Source: Candidatus Hydrogenedentota bacterium (GTDB lineage Bacteria > Hydrogenedentota > Hydrogenedentia > Hydrogenedentales > SLHB01). From it: a stretch of 64,000 nt of DNA. The notes beneath the pieces are model-generated. The model saw only the letters and a program-made list of their open reading frames with translations, did no database searches and was not told the DNA's origin. Made by a program: the position numbers and the translations under genes. Positions 1 to 7,586 of this stretch are shown piece by piece. The stretch lies in NCBI GenBank assembly GCA_020848835.1, contig JADLHJ010000072.1, forward strand, positions 1-64,000, read 5' to 3'. Positions within the stretch are counted from its first letter, which is position 1. Every line of letters starts with the position of its first letter.

Positions 1-755
1 GCGAATTGGACTTCGTCAATGCGTCCGCAAAAAGCGCGGAGGTCAATGAGCTGGTGCAAGGCTGGGCCTCGGAGAAAGACACACTGCTAACCGTCGCCAT
101 ATGTCTCGACAACGATACGCTAAACGTGACACGCGCGCTGACTATCGCGGGGAAGTTGCAGCGTTATAACGTTCCTGTGCTTGTGCGCATGGAGGAAGAC
201 GCGGGACTTGCAAGTTTGCTTGTGTGCGACGGGGCGTGTCATGCGGCGGTGAAATATATTCGTGCGTTTGGCCAGATCGACCGCGTGTGCGCACTGAGCC
301 GACTCCTCTCTAAAGAGCAGGACCGGAGAGCACGAAGTCTTCACGAGCGATACGTCGCCGATGCGCGGAAAGACCCGAATAAAGCCGCGAGCGATCCGAC
401 TTTACTCAACTGGGAAAAGCTGCCGGAATCGTACAAGGATTCAAATCGGCAAGTCTCTGATCATCTGCCAGTAAAGCTCCGTGCGATCGGCGTCCCCGAC
501 GAGCAAACGTTGACGCGTGATTTCACGAAGAAGGAAATCGAAATACTCGCACGCATGGAACACGCGCGTTGGATCGCGGAACGTCTACTTGCCGGTTGGC
601 GGTACGCGCCTGGGGCAAAATGTGAAGAGGCGATGACCAACCCAAACCTCCTACCTTGGTCAAAGCTCGATAAAAAGATTAGGGACTTCAACCGAAATGC
701 CGTTCGTGAAATGGCGCGCTGGCTGAAAGAACCGGTCCGAGGAAGTAATACATGA
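1..755 (+). CDS. TrkA-N-like / RyR-domain protein, 5' end cut by the window
   Basis: The reading frame is open to the left edge, so only the last ~250 residues are visible. The first ~100 resemble the end of a TrkA-N/Rossmann NAD-binding domain. From about residue 130 the pattern is that of ryanodine-receptor (RyR) repeats: an incomplete unit (LNWEKLPESYKDSNRQ, then DHLPVKLRAIG), followed by a fuller one (MEHARWIAERLLAGWRYAP, then LLPWSKLDKKIRDFNR). Bacterial TrkA-N plus RyR proteins are known as a domain architecture; their biochemical role is not settled and they have been discussed as nucleotide-sensing parts of conflict systems. The stop overlaps the start of the next gene in an ATGA, so the two are probably translationally coupled. 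The family call is firm; the function is inference. Confidence 0.75.
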   Translation, partial: ELDFVNASAKSAEVNELVQGWASEKDTLLTVAICLDNDTLNVTRALTIAGKLQRYNVPVLVRMEEDAGLASLLVCDGACHAAVKYIRAFGQIDRVCALSRLLSKEQDRRARSLHERYVADARKDPNKAASDPTLLNWEKLPESYKDSNRQVSDHLPVKLRAIGVPDEQTLTRDFTKKEIEILARMEHARWIAERLLAGWRYAPGAKCEEAMTNPNLLPWSKLDKKIRDFNRNAVREMARWLKEPVRGSNT

Positions 756-1033
756 CTTATGAGCCAAAGCCGATTGACACTTCTGGTGTGGCATTGACCC
801 GAGACCTCGCGGAATTGACCGAAATGCTCGCGAAAAACGCGCATGATATCTGGGCCAAGCAGCGCATCGGTGACGGATGGCAATATGGACCTCAACGCGA
901 CGATGCGAAAAAGCAGCACCCTTGCCTGGTCCCCTATCACGAATTGACTGAGTCTGAAAAAGAATACGACCGAAAGATGGCCGTGGAAACGCTGAGGCTC
1001 ATTCAGTCCCTCGGGTATCGCATTACGAAGTAA
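752..1033 (+). CDS. small stand-alone RyR-domain protein
   Basis: A 93-residue protein made almost entirely of one RyR repeat. The recognisable core is WAKQRIGDGWQYGPQRDD, then HPCLVPYHELTESEKEYDR, ending LGYRI. It has no signal peptide or membrane segment. It starts within the ATGA overlap with the upstream TrkA-N/RyR gene, so the two RyR proteins are likely made together and may form a complex. The RyR fold is known in eukaryotic calcium channels; in bacteria it occurs as isolated domains like this one, with unknown ligand. The domain call is secure and the role unknown. Confidence 0.8.
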   Translation: MTYEPKPIDTSGVALTRDLAELTEMLAKNAHDIWAKQRIGDGWQYGPQRDDAKKQHPCLVPYHELTESEKEYDRKMAVETLRLIQSLGYRITK

Positions 1034-1204
1034 ACAAGCAATGGCAGACACACAAGCCGTGACTCGCCTGACGACACATCATTTGGACATTGTTGGTAAG
1101 TACTTCAAGTCTATTGCGCGAACATTACGTCAGTCTGCATTCAGCATGGGTCCGAGAGCTGGCCAGCGGCCTCTGCAATCAAAGCATTTTGCGAGTCATT
1201 CAAC

Positions 1205-1822
1205 ATGGCCTATGTAGTGCTTGTGCGACACGGTGAATCAGAATTGAACGCTTCGAACCGCCGGGGTGAAAAATACTTTTGTGGACAGTTCGAGACGCCT
1301 CTAACTGAACGCGGTAAACAACAAGCACGTGATGTTGGCAAACAACTTGCCCTATCTACTGATGTTCGCATCCAATTCGCCGTGAGTTCCGCTCTCCGTC
1401 GCGCGGTAGAAACATTACAGATCATCACTTCGGAACTCCCTCCCCCATTGACCATTCTTCCACCCCTGGCGGGATTCAATGAGCGTTCGCTCGGCGAGTT
1501 CGAAGGTCGGACAGAGGCCGAGGTTTATCGCGAATTCCCACAATACCAAGACAATCCTGACCTCAACCGTTTTCGGAGTGATTTCCATCAGCGCGCACCG
1601 GGCGGCGAGAATCTGTCCGACGTCTCCGAACGCGTTTGGGCCGCGTGGCAGGCTGTTCAAAAGCAGATTTCCGGCGACATCTTGATTGTAGCGCACAGTA
1701 AGTCAATTCAGACTTGGCTGGGAATGGCCCAAAACCTTACCACTCAGGACACATTGAAAATCAAAGTCCCCAATGCATCCCCGATAATCGTTGTATCACC
1801 ACGCATAGGTCCATCTGTATGA
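1205..1822 (+). CDS. histidine phosphatase family protein (phosphoglycerate-mutase-like)
   Basis: A 205-residue cytosolic protein of the branch-1 histidine phosphatase superfamily. The catalytic RHGES motif is at residues 8-12 (phosphohistidine H9), the TPLTERGKQQA segment follows, then the SSALRRAVET arginine motif near residue 60, FNERSLGEFEG near 95, and the second catalytic histidine in IVAHSKSI near residue 165. The final histidine is followed by S rather than the usual GG, so the end of the active site is somewhat unusual. Such enzymes remove phosphate from sugar phosphates, nucleotides or phosphoproteins; the substrate cannot be told here. It lies 171 bases after the small RyR gene on the same strand, possibly as part of the same accessory module. 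Confidence 0.85.
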   Translation: MAYVVLVRHGESELNASNRRGEKYFCGQFETPLTERGKQQARDVGKQLALSTDVRIQFAVSSALRRAVETLQIITSELPPPLTILPPLAGFNERSLGEFEGRTEAEVYREFPQYQDNPDLNRFRSDFHQRAPGGENLSDVSERVWAAWQAVQKQISGDILIVAHSKSIQTWLGMAQNLTTQDTLKIKVPNASPIIVVSPRIGPSV

Positions 1823-2092
1823 TCTGCTAGTCCATTGATGCCATCAATACGAAACTGCTCGAGCCGCAGTCGAAAGTCACCTTGCAATTACTCAAGCGAA
1901 ATTTGAGCAGAATATCTTCACTTCGGATATCCGAACTCGCGGTTTCATGGAAGGATGAAGGAACCATTAGTGCAACCGGGTGGACGGATGTGCCCATCAT
2001 CGTCGATCTCACAAAGGCTTTTAGACATCTCAAAATATTTCAGACATATATATACCTAGTATTAATATTACATTTCCATGTACTGTACATGA
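1823..2092 (+). other. gene-poor stretch, possible gene remnant
   Basis: No convincing gene. One frame from about 1840 to 2035 reads like protein (for example the string TISATGWTDVPIIVDLTKAF) but has no start signal and runs into AT-rich sequence, so it could be the tail of a lost gene. After 2035 the DNA becomes AT-rich. It lies just before the repeat, promoter and broken tRNA. Confidence 0.3.
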
Positions 2093-2127
2093 AAATGCGG
2101 GAAAAGCGGGGTAAAACAGCAAAACTC

Positions 2128-2156
2128 TTGACAAATTCGAAAAGTTGTATTATATT
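2128..2156 (+). promoter_or_regulatory. near-consensus sigma70-type promoter
   Basis: A perfect -35 TTGACA (2128-2133), a 17-base spacer and a -10 TATATT (2151-2156). Transcription would begin near 2163 and read into the tRNA-Pro remnant. No protein gene follows on this strand, so the natural product was probably a stable RNA. The -35 half lies in the repeat block shared with copy B; the -10 does not seem conserved there. Confidence 0.6.
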
Positions 2157-2183
2157 GTCCCGCAGAGAGTTACACGTGTTTGC

Positions 2184-2246
2184 CGGGTTTACTCTAGCCG
2201 GTTCGGGACGAAGAGGTCGGTGGTTCGAATCCACTCACCCCGACCA
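2184..2246 (+). pseudogene. broken tRNA-Pro(CGG), 3' half intact
   Basis: From 2202 to 2246 this is the 3' half of a proline tRNA: anticodon loop TTCGGGA (2202-2208, anticodon CGG), 3' anticodon stem CGAAG, T-stem GGTGG/CCACT around loop TTCGAAT (2224-2230), acceptor strand CACCCCG (2236-2242), A, and encoded CCA. It matches bacterial proK closely. The 5' half is absent or shortened: 2184-2201 keeps a CGGG...AGCC-GG pattern, but a full D-arm and the 5' anticodon stem are missing, so no cloverleaf can form. Two readings are open: a 3' remnant left by an element that integrated into a tRNA-Pro gene, or a tRNA gene decayed by internal deletion behind its own promoter. Confidence 0.75.
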
Positions 2247-2542
2247 TTTATAAGTCTTGGCTGAATCCCAGGTTAGGGATACCCTCCGTGATGGCGGCGC
2301 GGCCGTAACTCTAGGCCGAAAGCATTTTTCCTACGGAAGATGTCGTACGCAACTTAGTTTGTTCTCCACTTTCCCTCCCCTGCGCTTCCACAAGGTCGTG
2401 TGGCGGGCGTTGGGATGGCTGGGATGAGGGGGTCGATGGCTGTGTTTCGCTTCCGGATTACATTCGACAAGGCCGTTCCAGGACTTGCCAACCAAGACTA
2501 GTCGAATTCAGAGGCACGTCTGCACGCACAAATTATGCGCTC

Positions 2543-3883
2543 TTAACGGCGTGTCAACTTCATCGGTATCCCTCCGAGTGGCCGGAGGTTTACGAGCGGA
2601 TTCATTTTGACTTCGTAGCCATCTGGTACGCGCGCTTTCCAGCGTTGGGCGAGCGTCGCGAGAAGCAAGACGGTCTCTGCCCAAGCGAAGTGTTCTCCCA
2701 GGCAAGCGTGGGGTCCGCCGCCGAAGGCGCTAAATGCGAAGCGCGGCAACTTGCCAGACATTTCGGAGGTCCAGCGGTTAGGATTGAAGCGTTGTGGCTC
2801 TTCATAAAATCTCGGGTCGTGTTGAATCGTGTAGATGCCGACGAAGACGAGCGCACCGGGCGGCATTGTGAATTCGCCGAGCGGGCACGATTCGGTAACG
2901 CGCCGCGGAATCACGTAAACCGACGGGTAGTGACGCAATACTTCCGCTATCACTTTGCGGGTAAATGTTAACTTATCCAGATCTTCGGGTGTTGGCAGAC
3001 GGCCGCCCAAGACCGTGTCCAACTCACAATGTAGTTCTTCTTCCACATCAGGGTTTTTCGAGAGCATGTACCACGCCCAAGAAAGCGTGTTGGTGGATGT
3101 TTCAAATCCGGAAATGAAAATGGATACCGCTTCGTCTCGAATCTGTTCGTCGCTCAGGCCTTCGTGATTATCTTCGTGCTGCGCCGCGAGGAGCATTGCG
3201 AGGAAGTCATCGCGTTCTTCACCAGATTCTCGGCGCTGCGTTATCAGCTTGTGAATGATGGCATGTACGCGACGCTTGGCCCGCTCGAAGCGGATGTTGC
3301 GCGGCGCGATGGGAATATTGCTAAGAAAGAATGCGAATGGCCCCTTGATCTGCGTAAACAAGTCCATCGCGGTTGCCAGCGCCTCCCCGATCTCCTGTGC
3401 TTCGTCCGCGACGTCAGTGCCGAAGAGCGTTTGCGCGGCGACTGAAATTGTCGTGCGCTGCATCTCTCGAGCCATGTCTACCGTGGCCCCGTCCTCCCAG
3501 CTATTTGAATCGCGCTCAGCGACATCAATCATGGTTTGCATATAGCGGCTTATGCGTTGCTTGTGAAACGCGGGTTGCAGCAATTTGCGCTGCCGCTTGT
3601 GGGCTTCTCCGGTGCTCATCAGGATGCCCTTTCCGAACCCGTCTTCAGCCCTTCGAAGGATCCATGTCTTTTGCAGTACTTGATGATGGGTCAGGAGTAT
3701 GTCATGGAAATAGTCGGGATGATTCGCGTAGTAACAGAGCTGCGGACCCAATCGAAAACACGCGATGTCGCCGTATGATTTCACATGGTTTAGAAAACCG
3801 ATGACGTCTCGTCGAAGGGCGAGAATCTCGCGAATCGACAAGAAACTACGGGGTCCGGGAGGCAGAGCTAGTGAACCAGACAT
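2543..3883 (-). CDS. cytochrome P450
   Basis: A haem-thiolate monooxygenase of 446 residues. The oxygen-activation motif of the I helix is FISGFETSTNT, the ExxR motif is in AEVLRHYP, and the haem-binding loop is FSAFGGGPHACLGEH with proximal cysteine C394. It is cytosolic, and a redox partner would be needed from elsewhere in the genome. I chose the ATG at 3883 because GAGGA lies 9 bases upstream; an in-frame TTG three codons earlier would abut that ribosome site. It is divergent from the acyl-reductase/DUF2156 fusion. With the second P450 at 12.4 kb, it probably hydroxylates an acyl or lipid-like product of this cluster; the substrate is inference. Confidence 0.93.
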   Translation of the reverse strand: MSGSLALPPGPRSFLSIREILALRRDVIGFLNHVKSYGDIACFRLGPQLCYYANHPDYFHDILLTHHQVLQKTWILRRAEDGFGKGILMSTGEAHKRQRKLLQPAFHKQRISRYMQTMIDVAERDSNSWEDGATVDMAREMQRTTISVAAQTLFGTDVADEAQEIGEALATAMDLFTQIKGPFAFFLSNIPIAPRNIRFERAKRRVHAIIHKLITQRRESGEERDDFLAMLLAAQHEDNHEGLSDEQIRDEAVSIFISGFETSTNTLSWAWYMLSKNPDVEEELHCELDTVLGGRLPTPEDLDKLTFTRKVIAEVLRHYPSVYVIPRRVTESCPLGEFTMPPGALVFVGIYTIQHDPRFYEEPQRFNPNRWTSEMSGKLPRFAFSAFGGGPHACLGEHFAWAETVLLLATLAQRWKARVPDGYEVKMNPLVNLRPLGGIPMKLTRR

Positions 3884-4138
3884 AAAATACAATCCTCACA
3901 GGACGTAAGACACATGCTCAGTTTCGGCAGCCCAAAACTATACACCCGGCGGAAACTGTATCCGATACGAAGCGGACGATACCAGAACGCGAATTCACTC
4001 CACATTTGCACTGCAGCTGAACATTTGCGTGCATTGCCACGCTGGTACAGTTCGTTCGGTCAATGGACTGACGCGCCGGAATATTGGATAGTAGTGTTGG
4101 CTGCCCCAGGGTTCGTTGATGCAAGGGAGATGTGTGGA

Positions 4139-6229
4139 ATGCCGCGTCGTGTGTTTGTGACGGGAGCAACTGGCTTCCTTGGCAAGCGATTTGTTCAGTC
4201 GTTGATTGGTGAGGAGCGTGTCGAAATCTATGCCTTGGTCCGCGCCAAGGCCGGCGAGACCCCGGCTGCGCGCCTGATGTCGCTCGGATTGGGGAATGCC
4301 AATATTAATGCCGTTGCGGGCGATGTTACTGATGCGGGCCTACCAGACCTATCCGACCGCCTGCCGGCAATCGACGAGTTTTGGCATGTGGCTGGTCTAA
4401 CGGATTTTAACGAAAGCAGGCGTGAACATCTCGTAAAGGTAAACGTCGAAGGCACACACAACGCCCTCGAGCTGGCTCGGCGAGTTAAGGCCAGGCGTTT
4501 TTATCATGTCAGCACTGCCTATGTTGCCGGCATCCACAGCGAGCCCGTGCCGGAGGACTATCTTGCGCCCAATCCAGTTTTTCGAAACCCCTATGAAGAA
4601 ACAAAGTATCACGGAGAAAAACTTGTGCGCGCCTCCCAGTTGCCCTGGGTGATCGTTCGCCCGAGCATCATTATGGGTGACAGCCAAACTGGCGATGTGG
4701 AAAACGACAAGATGGTCTACGGAGCCATGAAGGTTTACAACAGCTTTCGAAAGCTGGTGGAGCGGGAGTACCGGGATCTGGGGGGACCGCCAGCCGAATT
4801 ACGCTATTGCATTCGAGGAATCGAAGGCGCGGACAAGAACTTGGTCTGTGTGGACGACGTCGTCCGGCTGATGTCACGAATCCGCGACGATGGAGAAATC
4901 GGAAAGACCTATCATGGCACGCACTCTCAGAGTGTCACAACCGGCACGATACACGACACGATCATACGTGTTCTTGGCATGCACTATCTCACGTTGATGC
5001 CGGAGATACCCGAATACATGGATTCGAAGCACCGGTTTGTGAATAAGGGTCTCAGGTCGCTCGCGGCGTATATGGTGAACCATGATCCGCCATTCTGCCA
5101 GGACAATGTGCAGCGTCTCGGTGGGTGGCAACCGAAACCCATGAGCGAAACGCGCGTCCATTTTTTGATCAAGAAATTTGCCGACGCGTCTCTACATTCT
5201 AATGACGATACCAAGACTCATTCGAGTAGCGGGCACATCGACCTTACGCGATTTGACGATGTGAAACGATTTGGCACTTTCTCTCTTGCGTACGACACAA
5301 TGTCCGTTGACTTAAGTACGTTTCGGGCGCAGGGTATTCAAGGTTACATTGCGTATAAGGTAGTGGACCACACTGCATTGATGGTTGCCGATCCGGTTTC
5401 CGCAAATCCTGCGCTGATACTACGTGAATTTGTGCGCTGGTGCGGTGAAAACGATCTCCGTCTCTGCGCTATCCAAGTTACGCATCCAATCGCGGTCGAA
5501 CTGCGCGCCGCAGGTTTCGCGATCAACAAACTTGGGATCGAGACATTTGTAGACGTGACGCCGGAAACTCTTGCTATGCCGGGAGCGGACTTCCAGTCCG
5601 TCAGGAACTATAACAATATCGCGGCACGCCACGGCGTAGAGTTGCGCGAAGGAGATTTAACCGCGCAGCGGATACAAGAAATGCGTCGTCTTTCCGAATA
5701 TTGGATTAGGACCAAGAAGAACCATTCAGAACTTCGGGTACTCACGCGCAGACCTTCCGAAAATCAGGAGCCCGGCGTTCGCCATTTCTTTGCTGAGCGG
5801 GGCGAGCGCCTGCTGGCGTGCATGTTTTTCACCCCGATTTTTTCGGAGTACAAGAAGGTTGGTTATTACGCCAGCGTCGAACGATACGCTCTTGAAGATG
5901 AAGGCCTTCCCAATCGGTTCAATGCGATGAAGTTTATGGTTTATCAAGCAATCCAGCAATTTGGGCAGGAGAATGTGTCGTACGTGGCGCTTGGGATGTC
6001 GCCACTACACAATGTTGCGACGAGCGACTTCAATGACAACCCAGAGCTTACAAAACTTTTTGAGCAGCTTTATCAAGAGAGCGAACTTTACGCGTTCAAA
6101 GGACTAGCCACTCACAAACAGCAGTATCCGCGCCGTCGCGAGGAATCTGTGTATATCGCGACGGTGAGTGATACTGCGCCAGAGGACATACTCAATGTGT
6201 TCAAGGGCGTGGGGTTGTTGGACGGATAG
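4139..6229 (+). CDS. NAD-binding acyl reductase-like domain fused to DUF2156
   Basis: A protein of 696 residues joining two families. The N-terminal half is an extended SDR of the thioester-reductase/male-sterility type: VTGATGFLG at residues 7-15, GDVTD near 60, and active-site Y152-x3-K156. Residues ~390-690 match DUF2156, the GNAT-fold C-terminal domain of aminoacyl-phosphatidylglycerol synthases (for example NYNNIAARHGVELREG and FNAMKFMVYQAIQQ). A longer frame is open back to 3914, but those 75 residues look non-coding, and AGGGAG lies 9 bases before the ATG at 4139. One inferred idea is that the SDR half reduces or oxidises an acyl intermediate and the GNAT half transfers an acyl or aminoacyl group. 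I know no characterised example of this fusion. It ends 18 bases from a convergent methyltransferase gene. Confidence 0.85.
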   Translation: MPRRVFVTGATGFLGKRFVQSLIGEERVEIYALVRAKAGETPAARLMSLGLGNANINAVAGDVTDAGLPDLSDRLPAIDEFWHVAGLTDFNESRREHLVKVNVEGTHNALELARRVKARRFYHVSTAYVAGIHSEPVPEDYLAPNPVFRNPYEETKYHGEKLVRASQLPWVIVRPSIIMGDSQTGDVENDKMVYGAMKVYNSFRKLVEREYRDLGGPPAELRYCIRGIEGADKNLVCVDDVVRLMSRIRDDGEIGKTYHGTHSQSVTTGTIHDTIIRVLGMHYLTLMPEIPEYMDSKHRFVNKGLRSLAAYMVNHDPPFCQDNVQRLGGWQPKPMSETRVHFLIKKFADASLHSNDDTKTHSSSGHIDLTRFDDVKRFGTFSLAYDTMSVDLSTFRAQGIQGYIAYKVVDHTALMVADPVSANPALILREFVRWCGENDLRLCAIQVTHPIAVELRAAGFAINKLGIETFVDVTPETLAMPGADFQSVRNYNNIAARHGVELREGDLTAQRIQEMRRLSEYWIRTKKNHSELRVLTRRPSENQEPGVRHFFAERGERLLACMFFTPIFSEYKKVGYYASVERYALEDEGLPNRFNAMKFMVYQAIQQFGQENVSYVALGMSPLHNVATSDFNDNPELTKLFEQLYQESELYAFKGLATHKQQYPRRREESVYIATVSDTAPEDILNVFKGVGLLDG

Positions 6230-6247
6230 CGAGGGGTTTCCCCCACG

Positions 6248-6907
6248 CTATTCTGGCCGGCGAACCGCCACAAGGCTACGGTATACGCAGGGTCCGATGC
6301 CGCACAGCCGGAAATCTTTCGACTCACTCAGTTCTGCGCCAACTTCTTTCAGGTAGCTTCTGTAATCGTAGATGGGGTGAAGCGGCATGAGTCGCAGGGC
6401 CCAGAAAAAAACAAGTGCAACGAGATAGTATAGTTTGGATACAGTTGTTGCGATTGCACCACCAGAGGTGGCGAAGTCTGCGATAAGGATTTTACCGCCT
6501 GGTTTTACGCATTGCGTCAAGTGCTGCAAGACGCGTTTCATCACGGGTTCCGGAAAGATATTGAGAAAAAAGTTTGCGGCGCCCGCGTCAAATAGTACGT
6601 CGGGGCGGAATTCAATCACGTCACTGCAGATGAATTCCGCATCAAGATCTTCTTTAGCGAAGCGCTTTTTGATTCGCGAAAGCATCGCGGGTGACAAGTC
6701 GACACAGGTTACCTTGGCGCCCGCTCTCGCCGCGAGGATCGCGTCTTCGCCTGAACCGGCGCCCACGTAGAGAATCCGGTCGCCTTTTGAGAGGTGAGGA
6801 ACTTGGGAAGCTTTTGCGGCGCGAATTAGTCCCAGCGAAAACACATGGGCGAGTAATTCGTAAAACCATGCTACTGATTCATAACTCCGGGAAGTGGTAT
6901 CGCCCAC
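6248..6907 (-). CDS. class I SAM-dependent methyltransferase
   Basis: About 219 residues. Motif I is VGAGSGED (residues 48-55), followed by the acidic motif VTCVDLSPAML near residue 65 and FDAGAANFFLN near 110. A hydrophobic stretch near residues 165-182 (LYYLVALVFFWALRL) suggests membrane association and a lipid substrate. I chose the GTG at 6907, which has GGAG eight bases upstream, over an in-frame TTG at 6937. It is the last gene of a six-gene minus-strand operon that starts at 12224 and includes an ABC exporter. It probably methylates an intermediate of the local lipid pathway; small molecule versus lipid cannot be settled from sequence. Confidence 0.88.
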   Translation of the reverse strand: MGDTTSRSYESVAWFYELLAHVFSLGLIRAAKASQVPHLSKGDRILYVGAGSGEDAILAARAGAKVTCVDLSPAMLSRIKKRFAKEDLDAEFICSDVIEFRPDVLFDAGAANFFLNIFPEPVMKRVLQHLTQCVKPGGKILIADFATSGGAIATTVSKLYYLVALVFFWALRLMPLHPIYDYRSYLKEVGAELSESKDFRLCGIGPCVYRSLVAVRRPE

Positions 6908-6959
6908 GATGATGGCTCCAAAGATAAAAAGTTGCAATGGCGCGTGCAGTGGTTCCAGG

Positions 6960-7559
6960 TCAAAGGCGTATTACCAGCCGTTGAAATTTACCTCCCAGCA
7001 AGCTTAGCGGAATTCCGTAGCCAATAGTCAAGAACCGTTCCGGAACGACATTCCACATCGCAAGGAGCATCACGGCGATTCGTGTAAGGACATTCTTGTA
7101 GGCGGGCGGATCGATAACAAAACCCGCGTGGCGGACAATTACTTTTGGGAGCTGCGCATTCGTGGTATCACCATACAGTCCGGCGTATCCCGCTTCTTTT
7201 AATCGGGGAAGGATTTTCACCGATTCTACCAATAGGCGAAATGCATCTCTGGGACTGCGCGCGAAAAAATGAATCGCGAGAATTCGATCGCCACGTTTGA
7301 ACACGCCATTGTAAACTTTGGGATTTCCAGCGAACGCGCGTACGCCGACGACGCGGCTTAATCCGTAATCAATGCTAAAAACAGGGTCGATATAAAGCCA
7401 GCCCCGATGATACTCCCCACGGGCGGCACGAATGGGTCCGTAAATGAATTCCTTGCGCCCCCGCGCTGGTTGGGGTTTGAATCTGATTGGAAACAAGGCA
7501 CCCATCAAAAATGCATTACCCTTTGCTTGCGCCTGGATGCACGACGTTACTCCCGCCAT
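6960..7559 (-). CDS. uncharacterised protein, possibly GNAT-like
   Basis: 199 residues, not recognised with confidence. The middle (RILAIHFFARSPRDAFRLLVE) and the pattern AGLYGDTTNAQLPKVIVRHA followed by GFVI resemble the end of a GNAT acyltransferase fold, where residues before a final G-F contact acyl-CoA. The C-terminus is hydrophobic (VMLLAMWNVVPERFL). It sits 22 bases before the methyltransferase and 27 bases after the HlyD adaptor in a tight operon, so it is probably part of the same lipid modification or export system. No strong ribosome site supports the ATG at 7559, so the start is uncertain. Confidence 0.6.
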   Translation of the reverse strand: MAGVTSCIQAQAKGNAFLMGALFPIRFKPQPARGRKEFIYGPIRAARGEYHRGWLYIDPVFSIDYGLSRVVGVRAFAGNPKVYNGVFKRGDRILAIHFFARSPRDAFRLLVESVKILPRLKEAGYAGLYGDTTNAQLPKVIVRHAGFVIDPPAYKNVLTRIAVMLLAMWNVVPERFLTIGYGIPLSLLGGKFQRLVIRL

Positions 7560-7586
7560 AGTTTAGGCGCGCAGGCCGACCAATAG

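Larger units (their letters stand above)
2093..2324 (+). repeat. intergenic repeat, copy A (interrupted by the tRNA-Pro remnant)
   Basis: Two blocks match blocks in the same order and orientation at 21902-22011. The first (2093-2150) shares an ATGCGG-AAAAGCGG-GTAAAAC core and a following TTGA-rich stretch ending TTGTA. The second (about 2287-2324) shares GTGAT-GCGGC-CGGCCGTAAC and GAAAGCAT, and contains a 5-bp hairpin CGGCC/GGCCG. By eye, identity is roughly 80-90% inside the blocks. In this copy about 130 bases carrying a promoter -10 and a broken tRNA-Pro lie between the blocks; copy B has only about 15 bases there. The 2325-2542 stretch that follows holds nothing I recognise. Confidence 0.6.

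Noticed and set aside
1041..1217. 58-codon plus-strand frame between the RyR and phosphatase genes
   Set aside because: It overlaps the phosphatase start, has no clear ribosome site and shows no recognisable motif.
2040..2234. Minus-strand frame starting MDSNHRP
   Set aside because: It is the reverse strand of the tRNA T-arm, a well-known source of false genes.
1882..2253. Plus-strand 123-codon frame
   Set aside because: It runs through the AT-rich repeat, the promoter and the tRNA remnant; the end is tRNA sequence read as protein.
3914..4138. N-terminal extension of the SDR-DUF2156 gene
   Set aside because: No family features; a good ribosome site directly precedes the ATG at 4139.
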